From an uncultured Tropicimonas sp. (lineage in GTDB: Bacteria; Pseudomonadota; Alphaproteobacteria; Rhodobacterales; Rhodobacteraceae), in contig CANMIP010000017.1 of NCBI GenBank assembly GCA_947497945.1, forward strand, positions 1-64,000: a stretch of DNA of 64,000 nt, written 5' to 3'. The notes beneath the pieces were generated by a model. That model saw only the letters and a list, made by a program, of their open reading frames with translations, ran no database searches and was not told the origin of the DNA. Positions 27,985-37,046 of this stretch are shown here, in pieces. Every line of letters starts with the position of its first letter. Position 1 is the first letter of the stretch. The position numbers and the translations under genes are program-made.

Positions 27985-29232
27985 ATGACAACCGCAGTAC
28001 CTCCAAAGGGTACAGGCCCGCTCGCAAAGCGCGAGGCGCGCCTGGCCTGGGGACTCCTGTTCCCAACGATATTCAGCGTGGCGATGGTCATCATCCTGCC
28101 TCTGCTGTCGATTTTCTGGATTTCCATCAAACCGATCGGGCTCGCGGACTTGCGCCCGCCGGTGCCCGTGGTGCGCGAACAGCTACGTGGCAAACCCGCC
28201 GCGGCCGGCGACACCGCGACCATCGAATACCGGCTGCGCAATTCCAGCCAGGACACGTTGATCGAGGGCGTGACGCTGTCCGACAGCTTCCCGCCCGGCG
28301 TCACGGTCACCGGGGAGATCCCCGAGGGCTGCAAGCAGACCGGCACGGAATTCTTCTGCGATTTCGGCACCATCGACCCGAAATACAACAACCGGATGAA
28401 GATCGAGGTCGAGGTTGGCCAGGAGTATTTCGACTGGGGTGGCCACCCCAAGGACAGCGAACCTGTCGTGACCGGCACGGCCGATTTCATCCTGACCAAT
28501 GGCGAGTTCACGCTCGACAATTTCAGGCGCGTCTTTGACGGCTCCGAGTTCTGGAGCGTCTTCGGCGTCACGCTGGCCTACACGGTTTTCGGGACGATCG
28601 GCGCGATCGTGGTCGGCCTCTTCGCCGCGCTGCTACTCAACAACGAGTTCCGCGGCCAGGGCGTGTTGCGCGGCCTCTATCTCTTCCCCTATGTCGCTCC
28701 GGTCATCGCCGTCGCCTTCACCTGGGTGACGCTGTTCGACCCGACCTCCGGTTCGGCCAACGAGCTCCTGATCCGCATGGGGGTGACCCAGGAGGGGATC
28801 AACTTCTTCGGACAGAAGCCACTGGCGCTGATCATGGTCATCGTCTTCGAGATCTGGCGCTACTTCCCGCTCAGCTTCCTCTTCATCCTAGCGCGTCTGC
28901 AATCCATCGACACCGACATGTACGAGGCCGCCGACATGGACGGCGCCAGCCCGTTCCAGAAATTCTGGTATCTGAGCATGCCGATGCTGCTCGGCATCCT
29001 CTCGGTTGTCTTCCTGCTGCGCTTCATCTGGACCTTCAACAAGTTCGACGACATCTTCCTGCTCACAGGCGGCAATGCGGGCACCCGCACGCTGACCGTG
29101 AATGTCTACGAACAGGCCTTCGCCGTCTCCAATATCGGCGCCGGCGCGGCGGTTGCCGTGGTCGTCTTCGGCTGCCTGCTCGTGTTCTCGATCTTCTTCT
29201 TCAAGTTCATCAGCCGTGAGGAGGGCCTGTGA
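27985..29232 (+). CDS. ABC transporter permease with a DUF11-like periplasmic insert
   Basis: The product has 416 residues, about 120 longer than a typical MalF-class sugar permease. TM1 is at 21-48. Residues ~58-168 form an extracytoplasmic beta domain (EYRLRNSSQDTLIEGVTLSD, FPPGVTVTGEIPEGC, CDFGTID) that looks like a DUF11 repeat, with a possible disulfide Cys116-Cys125. The core permease with five or so TM segments follows, with the ATPase-contact loop DMYEAADMDGASPFQKF. The insert occupies the place of the MalF P2 loop and may contact the binding protein. The upstream part of the open frame is excluded because it overlaps the binding-protein gene. Confidence 0.88.
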   Translation: MTTAVPPKGTGPLAKREARLAWGLLFPTIFSVAMVIILPLLSIFWISIKPIGLADLRPPVPVVREQLRGKPAAAGDTATIEYRLRNSSQDTLIEGVTLSDSFPPGVTVTGEIPEGCKQTGTEFFCDFGTIDPKYNNRMKIEVEVGQEYFDWGGHPKDSEPVVTGTADFILTNGEFTLDNFRRVFDGSEFWSVFGVTLAYTVFGTIGAIVVGLFAALLLNNEFRGQGVLRGLYLFPYVAPVIAVAFTWVTLFDPTSGSANELLIRMGVTQEGINFFGQKPLALIMVIVFEIWRYFPLSFLFILARLQSIDTDMYEAADMDGASPFQKFWYLSMPMLLGILSVVFLLRFIWTFNKFDDIFLLTGGNAGTRTLTVNVYEQAFAVSNIGAGAAVAVVVFGCLLVFSIFFFKFISREEGL

Positions 29233-30446
29233 TGAAAGCACTTCGCAAGGGAAGCGTCGTCGGGCCGGTCATCGGTATCCTCTGGCTCTTCGTCATCGCC
29301 ACCACGGTTGCCGTCATGATGTCCTTCATCACCGGCGCCGCCTTCCGCCCCGGCCTGATCGGCACGCTGCTTGTCGGTCTCGGGCTCGGCCTCGCCGCCT
29401 TCCGGCTCAACGACAGATGGGCGCTTATCGGCGCCGGCGCCGTGGCAACCTTCCTGCTGATGATGGTCGGCTTCGGCCCGGTCCTCACCGGCGAAGGCGT
29501 CACCTTCATCCACAAGCTGCTCTGCGCGCTGTTTGTCGGCATCGGCGCCGGCTGGCCGCTCCAGGCCATGCTCGGCGGGCACACGATAAGCGAGATGACC
29601 CGGCATGAGTTCGAGGAGGTCATCATCAGCTTCCTGACCGGCTTCGGCTATGTCTTCTTCACCGCCATCGTCATCATCCCCTTCTACGTTATGGTGATGA
29701 CCTCGTTGAAATCGCAACAGGCGCTGCTGCAGAACCCGCTCGACTTCACGCTCGACTGGGACAAGGGCTGGGGCCTCTTCCGCAGCTACCAGGAGCTCTT
29801 CACCGATTTCGGCTTCGGCGGCTATCTCTGGACCTCCTTCTTCATCTCGGTGGTCACGGTCTTCGTCACGCTGCTCTTCTCGGTGCCCGGCGCCTATGCC
29901 GTCGCCCGGCTCCGCTTCAAGGGCGCGGCGGCCTTCTCCCGCTCGATCCTGCTGATCTACATGGTGCCGATGATCGTCGTCGCACTGCCGATCTACATCG
30001 TCTTCTCGATGACCGGCCTGCGCAATTCGCTCTTCGGCCTGATCCTGATCTACCCGGTCACGACCATCCCGGTCTCGCTCTACATGTTGCAGGGCTATTT
30101 CCGGGGGTTGCCGGCAGAAGTGGAAGAAGCGGGTCTCATGGACGGGCTCTCCCGGCTCGCCGTGATCTGGAAAATCACCCTGCCGCTCTCGCTGCCCGCG
30201 CTGGCCTCGGTCTCGCTCTATGTCTTCATGATCGCCTGGAACGAGTTCCTGCTGGCCTTCATGCTGCTGGACGACCCGTCCAAGTTCACGCTGACACGCG
30301 GGGTCGCCTCGCTCAACTCCTCCGAGGTTCCACGCCAACACCTCATGGCCGGCGCTGTCATTGCGACCGTCCCGATCATGGTGCTTTTCCTCGGGCTCGA
30401 AAAGTTCATGACCAAGGGCCTGACGGCCGGTTCGGTCAAGGGATAA
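29232..30446 (+). CDS. ABC transporter permease with extra N-terminal membrane segments
   Basis: The product has 404 residues, compared with about 280 for ordinary MalG-class permeases. The first ~115 residues add three to four TM helices (GPVIGILWLFVIATTVAVM, LIGTLLVGLGLGLAAF and following). The MalG core begins around 130 (GYVFFTAIVIIPFYVMVMTS) with contact loop EEAGLMDGLSRLAVIWKI. It pairs with the preceding permease. The ATG at 29232 overlaps the previous stop; GTG at 29229 is an alternative. Confidence 0.87.
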   Translation: MKALRKGSVVGPVIGILWLFVIATTVAVMMSFITGAAFRPGLIGTLLVGLGLGLAAFRLNDRWALIGAGAVATFLLMMVGFGPVLTGEGVTFIHKLLCALFVGIGAGWPLQAMLGGHTISEMTRHEFEEVIISFLTGFGYVFFTAIVIIPFYVMVMTSLKSQQALLQNPLDFTLDWDKGWGLFRSYQELFTDFGFGGYLWTSFFISVVTVFVTLLFSVPGAYAVARLRFKGAAAFSRSILLIYMVPMIVVALPIYIVFSMTGLRNSLFGLILIYPVTTIPVSLYMLQGYFRGLPAEVEEAGLMDGLSRLAVIWKITLPLSLPALASVSLYVFMIAWNEFLLAFMLLDDPSKFTLTRGVASLNSSEVPRQHLMAGAVIATVPIMVLFLGLEKFMTKGLTAGSVKG

Positions 30447-30452
30447 CGACAA

Positions 30453-31712
30453 ATGACCTACGAAAACCTAGACGAAGAGGCCCGGCAGATCCTGCGGGAC
30501 AATGACCGGGGCGGCTATACCGTCCCCACATCCGGCCTCTACCCCTACCAGTGGAACTGGGACAGCGCCTTCGCGGCCTGGGGGTTCTCGACCTTCGACA
30601 ACAACCGTGCCTGGGTTGAGCTGGAGACGCTCTTCGCCTCGCAATGGGAGGATGGAATGGTCCCCCATATCATCTTCCACCGCGTGGTTCCGGAATACTT
30701 CCCCGGTCCCGATGTCTGGGGCGTCGATCACACCCCGCCCACGTCCGGCATCTCCCAGCCCCCCATCGCAGCCACAATGGCCCGCGCGGTCTATGAGAGC
30801 GACAAAGAGGCCGGGCGCGCCCGTCTCGACGGCCTCTACGAGGGGCTGCTGAACTGGCATCGCTGGTTCATGGCGGCGCGGATCACCGACGGGCTGTGCT
30901 GCATCACGCATCCCTGGGAATCCGGGCGGGACAATGCGCCCGACTGGGATGGCGGCCTGGAAAATGTCGACACCTCGATGGTCGGCGAGTACCAGCGCCG
31001 GGACACCTCCCATGTCAACAACGACATGCGGCCCACCAAGCTGCAATATGACCAGTATCTCGCGCTGCTCTATTTCTCGCGCGACTGCGGCTGGGATATC
31101 CAGACGATCAACGAGAAATCCCCGCTGCGCGTCGCCGATCCGGGCATGCATTTCATGCTCCTGCGGGCGCATCGGGATCTCAAGTGGATCGCGGAGGAAC
31201 TCGGCAAGCCGGAGGTCGAAGAGATCCAGGGCTGGATCGATGCGATGGTCGCCGATGCCGAGAAGTTCTGGAACAAGGATGGCGGCTATTACGACAGCAT
31301 CAACATGCGCTCTGGCGCGTTCACCAACACGCTGTCCTGCGCCTCCTTCTATTGCTGGTATGCCGGGATCGACGACGCTCGCATGATCCCGCATCTCGAG
31401 CGTGTCCTCGCGGCGGTTAAATACCCGGTCCCCTCCTATGACCCGGACCGGGCGGATTTCGACCATATCCGTTATTGGCGCGGTCCGCTCTGGTGCATGG
31501 CCAATTCCCAGATCGGTGCCGGTCTTGCCGAGATGGGCCATGCCGTTCTCGCCGAGAAAGTGCGGCTCGGCACGCGCGCGGTGATCGCCGATCACGGTTT
31601 CGCAGAATATCACAGCCCCGTCGACGGAACCCCCGCCGGCGGCCAACATTTCACCTGGACCGCGGCCTGCTGGCTTACCTATGCCAGCCCGCAAGCCAAG
31701 GGAGGCTTCTGA
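30453..31712 (+). CDS. GH63-type glucosylglycerate/mannosylglycerate hydrolase
   Basis: The product has 419 residues with no signal peptide, hence cytoplasmic. The (alpha/alpha)6 hydrolase motifs include RGGYTVPTSGLYPYQWNWDS near the start, DGMVPHIIFH (67-76), HPWESGRDNAPDWDGG with the probable catalytic acid Asp160, and FAEYHSPVDG with the probable base Glu385. These resemble mannosylglycerate and glucosylglycerate hydrolases, which release a hexose and D-glycerate. A glycerate 2-kinase gene in the same operon supports this substrate. Trehalose-type or other GH63 substrates cannot be excluded. Confidence 0.8.
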   Translation: MTYENLDEEARQILRDNDRGGYTVPTSGLYPYQWNWDSAFAAWGFSTFDNNRAWVELETLFASQWEDGMVPHIIFHRVVPEYFPGPDVWGVDHTPPTSGISQPPIAATMARAVYESDKEAGRARLDGLYEGLLNWHRWFMAARITDGLCCITHPWESGRDNAPDWDGGLENVDTSMVGEYQRRDTSHVNNDMRPTKLQYDQYLALLYFSRDCGWDIQTINEKSPLRVADPGMHFMLLRAHRDLKWIAEELGKPEVEEIQGWIDAMVADAEKFWNKDGGYYDSINMRSGAFTNTLSCASFYCWYAGIDDARMIPHLERVLAAVKYPVPSYDPDRADFDHIRYWRGPLWCMANSQIGAGLAEMGHAVLAEKVRLGTRAVIADHGFAEYHSPVDGTPAGGQHFTWTAACWLTYASPQAKGGF

Positions 31713-31713
31713 C

Positions 31714-32766
31714 ATGGGTGCCATCAAACTGAATGCCGTCGAGAAGTGGTACGGCGAAGTCCAAGTCATCAAAGGTGTCGATCTCGAGATCAACGATGGC
31801 GAGTTCGTCATCTTCGTCGGCCCCTCGGGCTGCGGCAAGTCCACGCTGCTGCGCATGATCGGCGGGCTGGAGGAGATCTCCCGTGGCAGCCTCGAGATCG
31901 ATGGCAATGACGTCACCGATCACCCGCCGGCCAAGCGGGGCCTGTCGATGGTGTTCCAGTCCTATGCGCTCTATCCGCATATGTCGGTGGCCGAGAACAT
32001 GGGCTTCTCGCTCAAGACTGCCGGCGCGCCGAAATCCGAGATCGACGCCAAGGTGGCCGAGGCCGCCCGCATCCTGAAGCTGGAAACCTATCTCGAGCGG
32101 CGTCCGAAGGACCTCTCCGGCGGCCAGCGCCAGCGGGTGGCCATCGGCCGTTCCATCGTTCGCGACCCCACGGCCTTCCTCTTCGACGAGCCGCTCTCCA
32201 ATCTCGACGCCGCGCTTCGGGTCGAGATGCGTTACGAGATCGCCAAGCTGAGCCAGAACCTCAAAACCACGATGATCTACGTGACCCATGACCAGATCGA
32301 GGCCATGACGCTCGCTGACCGGATCGTTGTGCTGGAATTCGGCACGATCGCCCAGATCGGCACGCCCAAGGAGCTCTACGAACGCCCCGCGAACCTCTTC
32401 GTGGCGCAGTTCATCGGTTCGCCAAAGATGAACATCCTGCCCTGCACCACCTCCGACGGGCGCTTCCATCTCGAAGGCGGGCGCGGAGGCGAATATCGCT
32501 ACGCCAATCCCGCTGTTTCCGTCGGCGCGCGCCCGGAACATATCACGCTGGGAGAGCCGGGCGAGGGGGCCTGTGACGGCACGGTCGATCTCGTCGAATA
32601 TCTCGGCGCGGACACCTATGTCATCATTGATGGTGGCCCGCTGGGGCAGATCACGGTGCGCGGCTCCTCCGAGGATCCGCACAAGCCGGGCGACAAGGTC
32701 GGGATCGTCTTTGACGAGCGCTGGCAGCTTTTCTTCGACAAGGATGGCCTCGCAGTCACCGAATAA
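31714..32766 (+). CDS. Sugar ABC transporter ATPase (MalK/UgpC-like)
   Basis: The product has 350 residues. Walker A GPSGCGKS is at 36-43, the signature is LSGGQRQRVAIGR, Walker B is FLFDEPLSNLD, and a C-terminal OB-like (TOBE) regulatory domain includes VGARPEHITLG. It powers the two preceding permeases. The ATG at 31714 lies one base after the hydrolase stop; the longer frame overlaps that gene. Confidence 0.9.
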   Translation: MGAIKLNAVEKWYGEVQVIKGVDLEINDGEFVIFVGPSGCGKSTLLRMIGGLEEISRGSLEIDGNDVTDHPPAKRGLSMVFQSYALYPHMSVAENMGFSLKTAGAPKSEIDAKVAEAARILKLETYLERRPKDLSGGQRQRVAIGRSIVRDPTAFLFDEPLSNLDAALRVEMRYEIAKLSQNLKTTMIYVTHDQIEAMTLADRIVVLEFGTIAQIGTPKELYERPANLFVAQFIGSPKMNILPCTTSDGRFHLEGGRGGEYRYANPAVSVGARPEHITLGEPGEGACDGTVDLVEYLGADTYVIIDGGPLGQITVRGSSEDPHKPGDKVGIVFDERWQLFFDKDGLAVTE

Positions 32767-32891
32767 ATGGTATACCAAAAGGGGGCGCAACTCGCGCCCT
32801 CCCTCCACTCACGGGCGACGCGTCCCGGTCTGCCGGCTTCGGTCGACATTTCCGGGCGCTCCGACCCGCCCTATGTCCCACGGTGAGCCAC

Positions 32892-34145
32892 ATGCCTATT
32901 CAGGACCCCGACAGCTTCCTCCGCCATCTCTATGACATCGCCGTCCAGGTCGCCGACCCCATGGCCATCATCCCGCAGGCCCTGCCTGAGAAGCCCTCGG
33001 GCCGCGTCGTGGTGATCGGTGCCGGCAAGGCATCGGCGCGGATGGCCGAGGCGGTCGAGAGCGTCTGGGGCGCCTGCGAAGGGCTTGTCATCACGCGGTA
33101 CGGCTATGACCGGCCCTGCGAGGGCATCGAGATCGTCGAGGCCGCGCATCCGGTTCCGGACGAGGCCGGCCTCGTGGCCACGTCGCGGATGCTGCACCGG
33201 CTCAAGGGGCTTGAAGAGGGCGATTTCGTCCTCGCGCTGATCTCCGGCGGCGCGTCCGCGTTGCTGGTCCAGCCCGCCGGCGACATCACCCTGGCCGAGA
33301 AACAGGCCGTCAACGCCGCGCTGCTGGCCTCTGGCGCCCCGATCGACAAGATGAACACCGTCCGCAAGCACCTCTCCCGCGTCAAGGGCGGCCAGCTCGC
33401 CGCTGCGGCCTATCCGGCGAAGATGCTCTCGCTGATGATTTCGGACGTGCCGGGAGACGACATGGCCTTTATCGGCTCCGGCCCGACCGTGGGCGACGCC
33501 AGCACGGCGAATGATGTCCGCGCGATCCTGGAGAAATGGAATATCGAGGTTCCGGCTTCCGTCATGGCCGTGCTTGCCGGGGACACCGGCGTCGTCGCCC
33601 CGGGGGATGCAAGCCTCTCGGCGGTCGAGAACCGGGTCATCGCCGCGCCGTCGCAATCCCTCGCCGCCGCCGTCCGGGAAGCGGTCGGGGCGGGCTGCGA
33701 GGTCCGCCTGCTCGGGGATGATATCGAGGGCGAGGCGCGCGACGTGGCCGCCGAGCACGCCGCTGCGGCGCTGGCGGCGCGTGGCGCCAAGCCGGTCCTG
33801 CTGCTCTCGGGCGGCGAGTTGACCGTGACTCGCCGCGGCAATGGCGTCGGCGGCCCGAACGCCGAATATGCCCTGGCGCTCGCAAAGGCGCTGGACGGCG
33901 CCGAGGGGATCCATGCCATCGCCTGCGACACGGATGGTGTCGATGGCGCGGCCGAGGTCGCCGGTGCCGTTATCACGCCGCACACATTGGCCCGGGCGGC
34001 CGAACTTGGCGCCGATACCGATCTCGCATTGGCGCAAAATGACGCGCACAGCTTTTTCGCGACGCTTGGCGACCAGGTCGTCCCCGGCCCGACTCTTACA
34101 AATGTGAACGACTTCCGCGCCATATTGGTCCTTCCGGACAGCTGA
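32892..34145 (+). CDS. Glycerate 2-kinase (DUF4147/GckA-TtuD type)
   Basis: The product has 417 residues. An MOFRL-type glycerate kinase is indicated by VVVIGAGKASARMAEAVE near the N-terminus, LALISGGASALLVQP, DKMNTVRKHLSRVKGGQLA and, near the end, LLSGGELTVTRRGNGVGGPN. It phosphorylates D-glycerate to 2-phosphoglycerate, feeding lower glycolysis. Older annotations call such genes hydroxypyruvate reductase. ATG 32892 is preferred over GTG 32883 because GGTGAG sits before it. The 125-base gap after the ATPase gene has no clear terminator, so it is probably in the same operon. Confidence 0.85.
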   Translation: MPIQDPDSFLRHLYDIAVQVADPMAIIPQALPEKPSGRVVVIGAGKASARMAEAVESVWGACEGLVITRYGYDRPCEGIEIVEAAHPVPDEAGLVATSRMLHRLKGLEEGDFVLALISGGASALLVQPAGDITLAEKQAVNAALLASGAPIDKMNTVRKHLSRVKGGQLAAAAYPAKMLSLMISDVPGDDMAFIGSGPTVGDASTANDVRAILEKWNIEVPASVMAVLAGDTGVVAPGDASLSAVENRVIAAPSQSLAAAVREAVGAGCEVRLLGDDIEGEARDVAAEHAAAALAARGAKPVLLLSGGELTVTRRGNGVGGPNAEYALALAKALDGAEGIHAIACDTDGVDGAAEVAGAVITPHTLARAAELGADTDLALAQNDAHSFFATLGDQVVPGPTLTNVNDFRAILVLPDS

Positions 34146-34253
34146 GGGGGCCGGCGGTCGGAGCCGCCTGCCGGGCGGGCAAGGCGGCAACAGGGAGCGG
34201 CGATATCGGCTCCCACCTTGTTACGCGCAAGTCAGCGCCCTACATGGGCCTGC

Positions 34254-35048
34254 ATGAGACGTTTCCTTCCCTTCCTCAAGAAGCCCCCCGTGGTTTCGGT
34301 CATCCGCCTCAGCGGCATGATCGCGGCCGGCCAACGCGGGCTGAACGATGCCGGTCTGGCCGAGGCCATTGAGCGTGCCTTCAAGAAGGGCAAACCGGTG
34401 GCCGTGGCGTTGGTGATCAACTCGCCCGGTGGTTCGCCCGCGCAATCCTCGCTGATCGCGGCGCGCATTCGCCGGCTGGCCGAAGAGAAAGAGCTTCCCG
34501 TTACGGCATTTGTCGAGGATGCGGCAGCCTCTGGCGGCTATTGGCTGGCCTGTGCCGCCGATGACATCATCGTCGACGAGAATTCCATCATCGGCTCGAT
34601 CGGTGTGATCTCGGCCGGGTTCGGCCTGCATGAGGCGATCGGGAAGCTCGGGGTCGAGCGCCGGGTCCATACGGCCGGGCAGTCCAAGAGCTTCCTCGAT
34701 CCGTTCCGCCCCGAGAAGGAAGAAGATGTCGCCCGGCTGCGCGCATTGCAGGACCAGATCCACGCCAATTTCATCGACCATGTGAAAGCGCGGCGCGGCA
34801 TGCGGCTACCGGACGGGCAGGATCTCTATACCGGAGATGTGTGGATCGGACGTCAGTCGCTGGAGGTCGGGCTTGCCGACGAGGTCGGCCATCTTGTGCC
34901 GACCATGAAAGCGCGCTACGGAGATTTGGTAAAATTTGTAAGCCACGGGCCGCGCCGAGGATTGCTGCGCCGGTTCGGACTGTCAATCGCCGCCGAGGCG
35001 GCTTCGGAACTGGAAGAGCGCAGCCTCTGGGCGCGCTATGGGCTCTGA
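34254..35048 (+). CDS. S49-family signal-peptide-peptidase-like serine protease (SppA/SohB)
   Basis: The product has 264 residues. The Ser-Lys dyad of the family is visible: Ser93 in AAASGGYWLAC and Lys145 in AGQSKSFLDPF. VINSPGGSPAQSS (55-66) is the substrate-binding loop. There is only a short hydrophobic N-terminus and no convincing TM anchor, unlike full-size SppA. It may degrade cleaved signal peptides or membrane protein fragments. ATG 34254 is used; an in-frame TTG at 34218 is less likely. Confidence 0.83.
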   Translation: MRRFLPFLKKPPVVSVIRLSGMIAAGQRGLNDAGLAEAIERAFKKGKPVAVALVINSPGGSPAQSSLIAARIRRLAEEKELPVTAFVEDAAASGGYWLACAADDIIVDENSIIGSIGVISAGFGLHEAIGKLGVERRVHTAGQSKSFLDPFRPEKEEDVARLRALQDQIHANFIDHVKARRGMRLPDGQDLYTGDVWIGRQSLEVGLADEVGHLVPTMKARYGDLVKFVSHGPRRGLLRRFGLSIAAEAASELEERSLWARYGL

Positions 35049-35246
35049 GTGCTGGTAAAGATCGTCACTTTCTTCCTGATCGGTATCGCGGTGCTGGCAA
35101 TGCTTGGCCGGCTGCGCTGGCCGGGTGGTGCGAAGCGCACTGACAAATCCGGCGAGCGCCCGCGCAAGCCGCGCAAGTGCAAGGCCTGCGGCAGTTTCAT
35201 AATCGGAGACGGCCCGTGCTCCTGCGGCAAGGGCGGAAAGGGATGA
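35049..35246 (+). CDS. Small membrane protein with a zinc-ribbon-like tail
   Basis: The product has 65 residues starting at GTG directly after the preceding TGA. One N-terminal TM helix (VTFFLIGIAVLAMLG) is followed by a basic linker and the four-Cys pattern CKACG...CSCG (Cys-x2-Cys, Cys-x-Cys), probably binding one zinc. The tight spacing between the S49 protease and the antiporter suggests co-expression. Function unknown. Confidence 0.7.
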   Translation: MLVKIVTFFLIGIAVLAMLGRLRWPGGAKRTDKSGERPRKPRKCKACGSFIIGDGPCSCGKGGKG

Positions 35247-35250
35247 CGAC

Positions 35251-36246
35251 ATGCTGACGGATCTGGGCCTGCTGGGCCTCGGACTCCTCATCCTGCTGCT
35301 TGCGGGCGACGCGCTTGTCAAAGGCGCGGTCAACCTTGCGCTGCGAGCGGGTGTGCCGGCACTACTGGTGTCGCTCACCATTGTCGCCTTCGGCACCTCT
35401 GCGCCGGAATTGCTGGTCTCGATCAAGGCGATCCTGAACGGCTCGGCAGGGATCGCGCTCGGCAACGTGGTCGGCTCCAATATCGCCAATGTGCTGCTGG
35501 TGCTGGGCGTTCCGGCGATGCTGACCGGCCTGCATACCTCCGGCTGTGACACCAAGCGGACCTACCTGATGATGATGGGCGCGACCGTGGTCTTCATCGG
35601 TCTGGCCTATACCAATCTGTTCAACTGGATCGACGGCTCGGTGCTGCTCTTCGGTCTCGCCCTGATGTTGGGCGACGCGCTGCGCACCGCGCGGCTGCAC
35701 CGGCGCGAGACCGCGCTTGCGGTCAATGCCGCCGAGATGGCGGGCGGGTGTTCGGCGCTGGCAGACGAGGACGAGGAGGTCGAGGGGGCAGACGACGCCG
35801 CGCCGACCTGGAAGATCTGGCTCTATCTCGGGCTTGGCCTGATCGGCCTGCCGCTCGGAGCGGACCTGCTGGTCAATGGCGCGGTCAATATCGCCCATGA
35901 CCTGAATGTGCCGGAGACGGTGATCGGGCTGACCCTGGTCGCGCTCGGCACCTCGCTTCCGGAACTGGCCACCACCGTCATGGCGGCGATCCGCGGCCAG
36001 ACAGAGGTCGCCATCGGCAATGTCATCGGCTCCAACCTGTTCAACATGCTGGCAATCATCGGCATCGCAAGCTTTGTCGGCGATATCCCCGTCGATCCGG
36101 GCACGTTGAGATTTGATATCTGGGTGATGTTCGCCTCCTCGGCGATCCTGCTGCCCTATGTCTTTTTCAAGTTCGACATGAATCGAGGCGTCGGCTTTGT
36201 CTTCACTGCGGCTTATGTGCTCTATATCGTGCAGTTTCTTATCTGA
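35251..36246 (+). CDS. Calcium/sodium antiporter (YrbG/CaCA family)
   Basis: The product has 331 residues with about ten TM segments in two homologous halves. Each half has the alpha-repeat motif: FGTSAPELLVSIKAIL and LGTSLPELATTVMAAI, with GNVVGSNIANVL and GNVIGSNLFNML. A short acidic cytoplasmic loop (DEDEEVEGADD) separates the halves. It exchanges Ca2+ for Na+ or H+ across the inner membrane. Confidence 0.9.
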   Translation: MLTDLGLLGLGLLILLLAGDALVKGAVNLALRAGVPALLVSLTIVAFGTSAPELLVSIKAILNGSAGIALGNVVGSNIANVLLVLGVPAMLTGLHTSGCDTKRTYLMMMGATVVFIGLAYTNLFNWIDGSVLLFGLALMLGDALRTARLHRRETALAVNAAEMAGGCSALADEDEEVEGADDAAPTWKIWLYLGLGLIGLPLGADLLVNGAVNIAHDLNVPETVIGLTLVALGTSLPELATTVMAAIRGQTEVAIGNVIGSNLFNMLAIIGIASFVGDIPVDPGTLRFDIWVMFASSAILLPYVFFKFDMNRGVGFVFTAAYVLYIVQFLI

Positions 36247-36260
36247 CGGAAAGAGCGGGC

Positions 36261-37046
36261 ATGAGTGAAAGACGGGCCCTCGTCACGGGGGCGGCGCGCC
36301 GGCTTGGGCGCGCCATGGCGCTGTATCTTGCGGAACGCGGCTATGACATCGCCCTCCATTGCCACGAAGCGGCTTCGGAGGCTGATGCGGTCGCGGCGCA
36401 GATTGCCGCGATGGGCCGCCAGGTTGCGATCCTGCCGGCGGACCTGACATGCGAGGCGGAGAGCCAGGCGCTGGTTCCCGCCGCCAGGCACGCGCTCGGT
36501 GGCCGCCTGACCCTTCTGGTCAACAACGCGTCGATCTTCGAGGCCGACCGGATTGCCACGGCCAGCCGCGAAAGCTGGGATCGTCACCTGGAATCCAACC
36601 TGCGCGCGCCGGTTGTCCTGACCGCCGCCTTCGCCGAACAGGCGCCCGACCCGGAGCGCGACGGGCGCGGTGAGTGGCGTGCCGCCGCGCTGGTGGTCAA
36701 TATCGTCGATCAGCGCGTGCGCAAGCTCACGCCGCGCTACATGAGCTACACGATTGCCAAGTCGGCGCTCTGGACCTTCACGCGCACCGCCGCGCAGGAG
36801 CTGGCTCCCGGCATCCGCGTCAATGCCATCGGACCGGGCCCGACGCTGGCCGCCGCAGCCCAGAGCGAGGCCGAGTTCCTGCAGCAGCGTGCGGCCTGTC
36901 CCTTGGGGCGCGGGTCCGATCCGGAGGACATCTGTGCGGCGCTCGGCTACCTCGTCGAGGCCAAGGCGGTGACCGGTCAATTGATCTGTGTCGATGGAGG
37001 CCAGCATCTCGCCTGGCAGACGCCGGACCAGCAGATGCCGGGCTAA
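36261..37046 (+). CDS. Short-chain dehydrogenase, pteridine-reductase/FolM-like
   Basis: The product has 261 residues. The cofactor motif TGAARRLGRA (9-18) and NNAS (88-91) mark an SDR using NADPH. The catalytic set is Asp150, Tyr163 and Lys167 in place of the usual Ser-Tyr-Lys; the Asp-Tyr spacing of 13 matches pteridine reductase PTR1. It probably reduces a dihydropterin or dihydrofolate in the cytoplasm. The uvrC gene follows after 299 bases. Confidence 0.78.
   Translation: MSERRALVTGAARRLGRAMALYLAERGYDIALHCHEAASEADAVAAQIAAMGRQVAILPADLTCEAESQALVPAARHALGGRLTLLVNNASIFEADRIATASRESWDRHLESNLRAPVVLTAAFAEQAPDPERDGRGEWRAAALVVNIVDQRVRKLTPRYMSYTIAKSALWTFTRTAAQELAPGIRVNAIGPGPTLAAAAQSEAEFLQQRAACPLGRGSDPEDICAALGYLVEAKAVTGQLICVDGGQHLAWQTPDQQMPG

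Noticed and set aside
32883-34145. Hydroxypyruvate reductase annotation for the glycerate kinase gene
   Set aside because: The sequence shows MOFRL-type kinase motifs and no dinucleotide-binding motif of a dehydrogenase; the old name comes from the ttuD literature.
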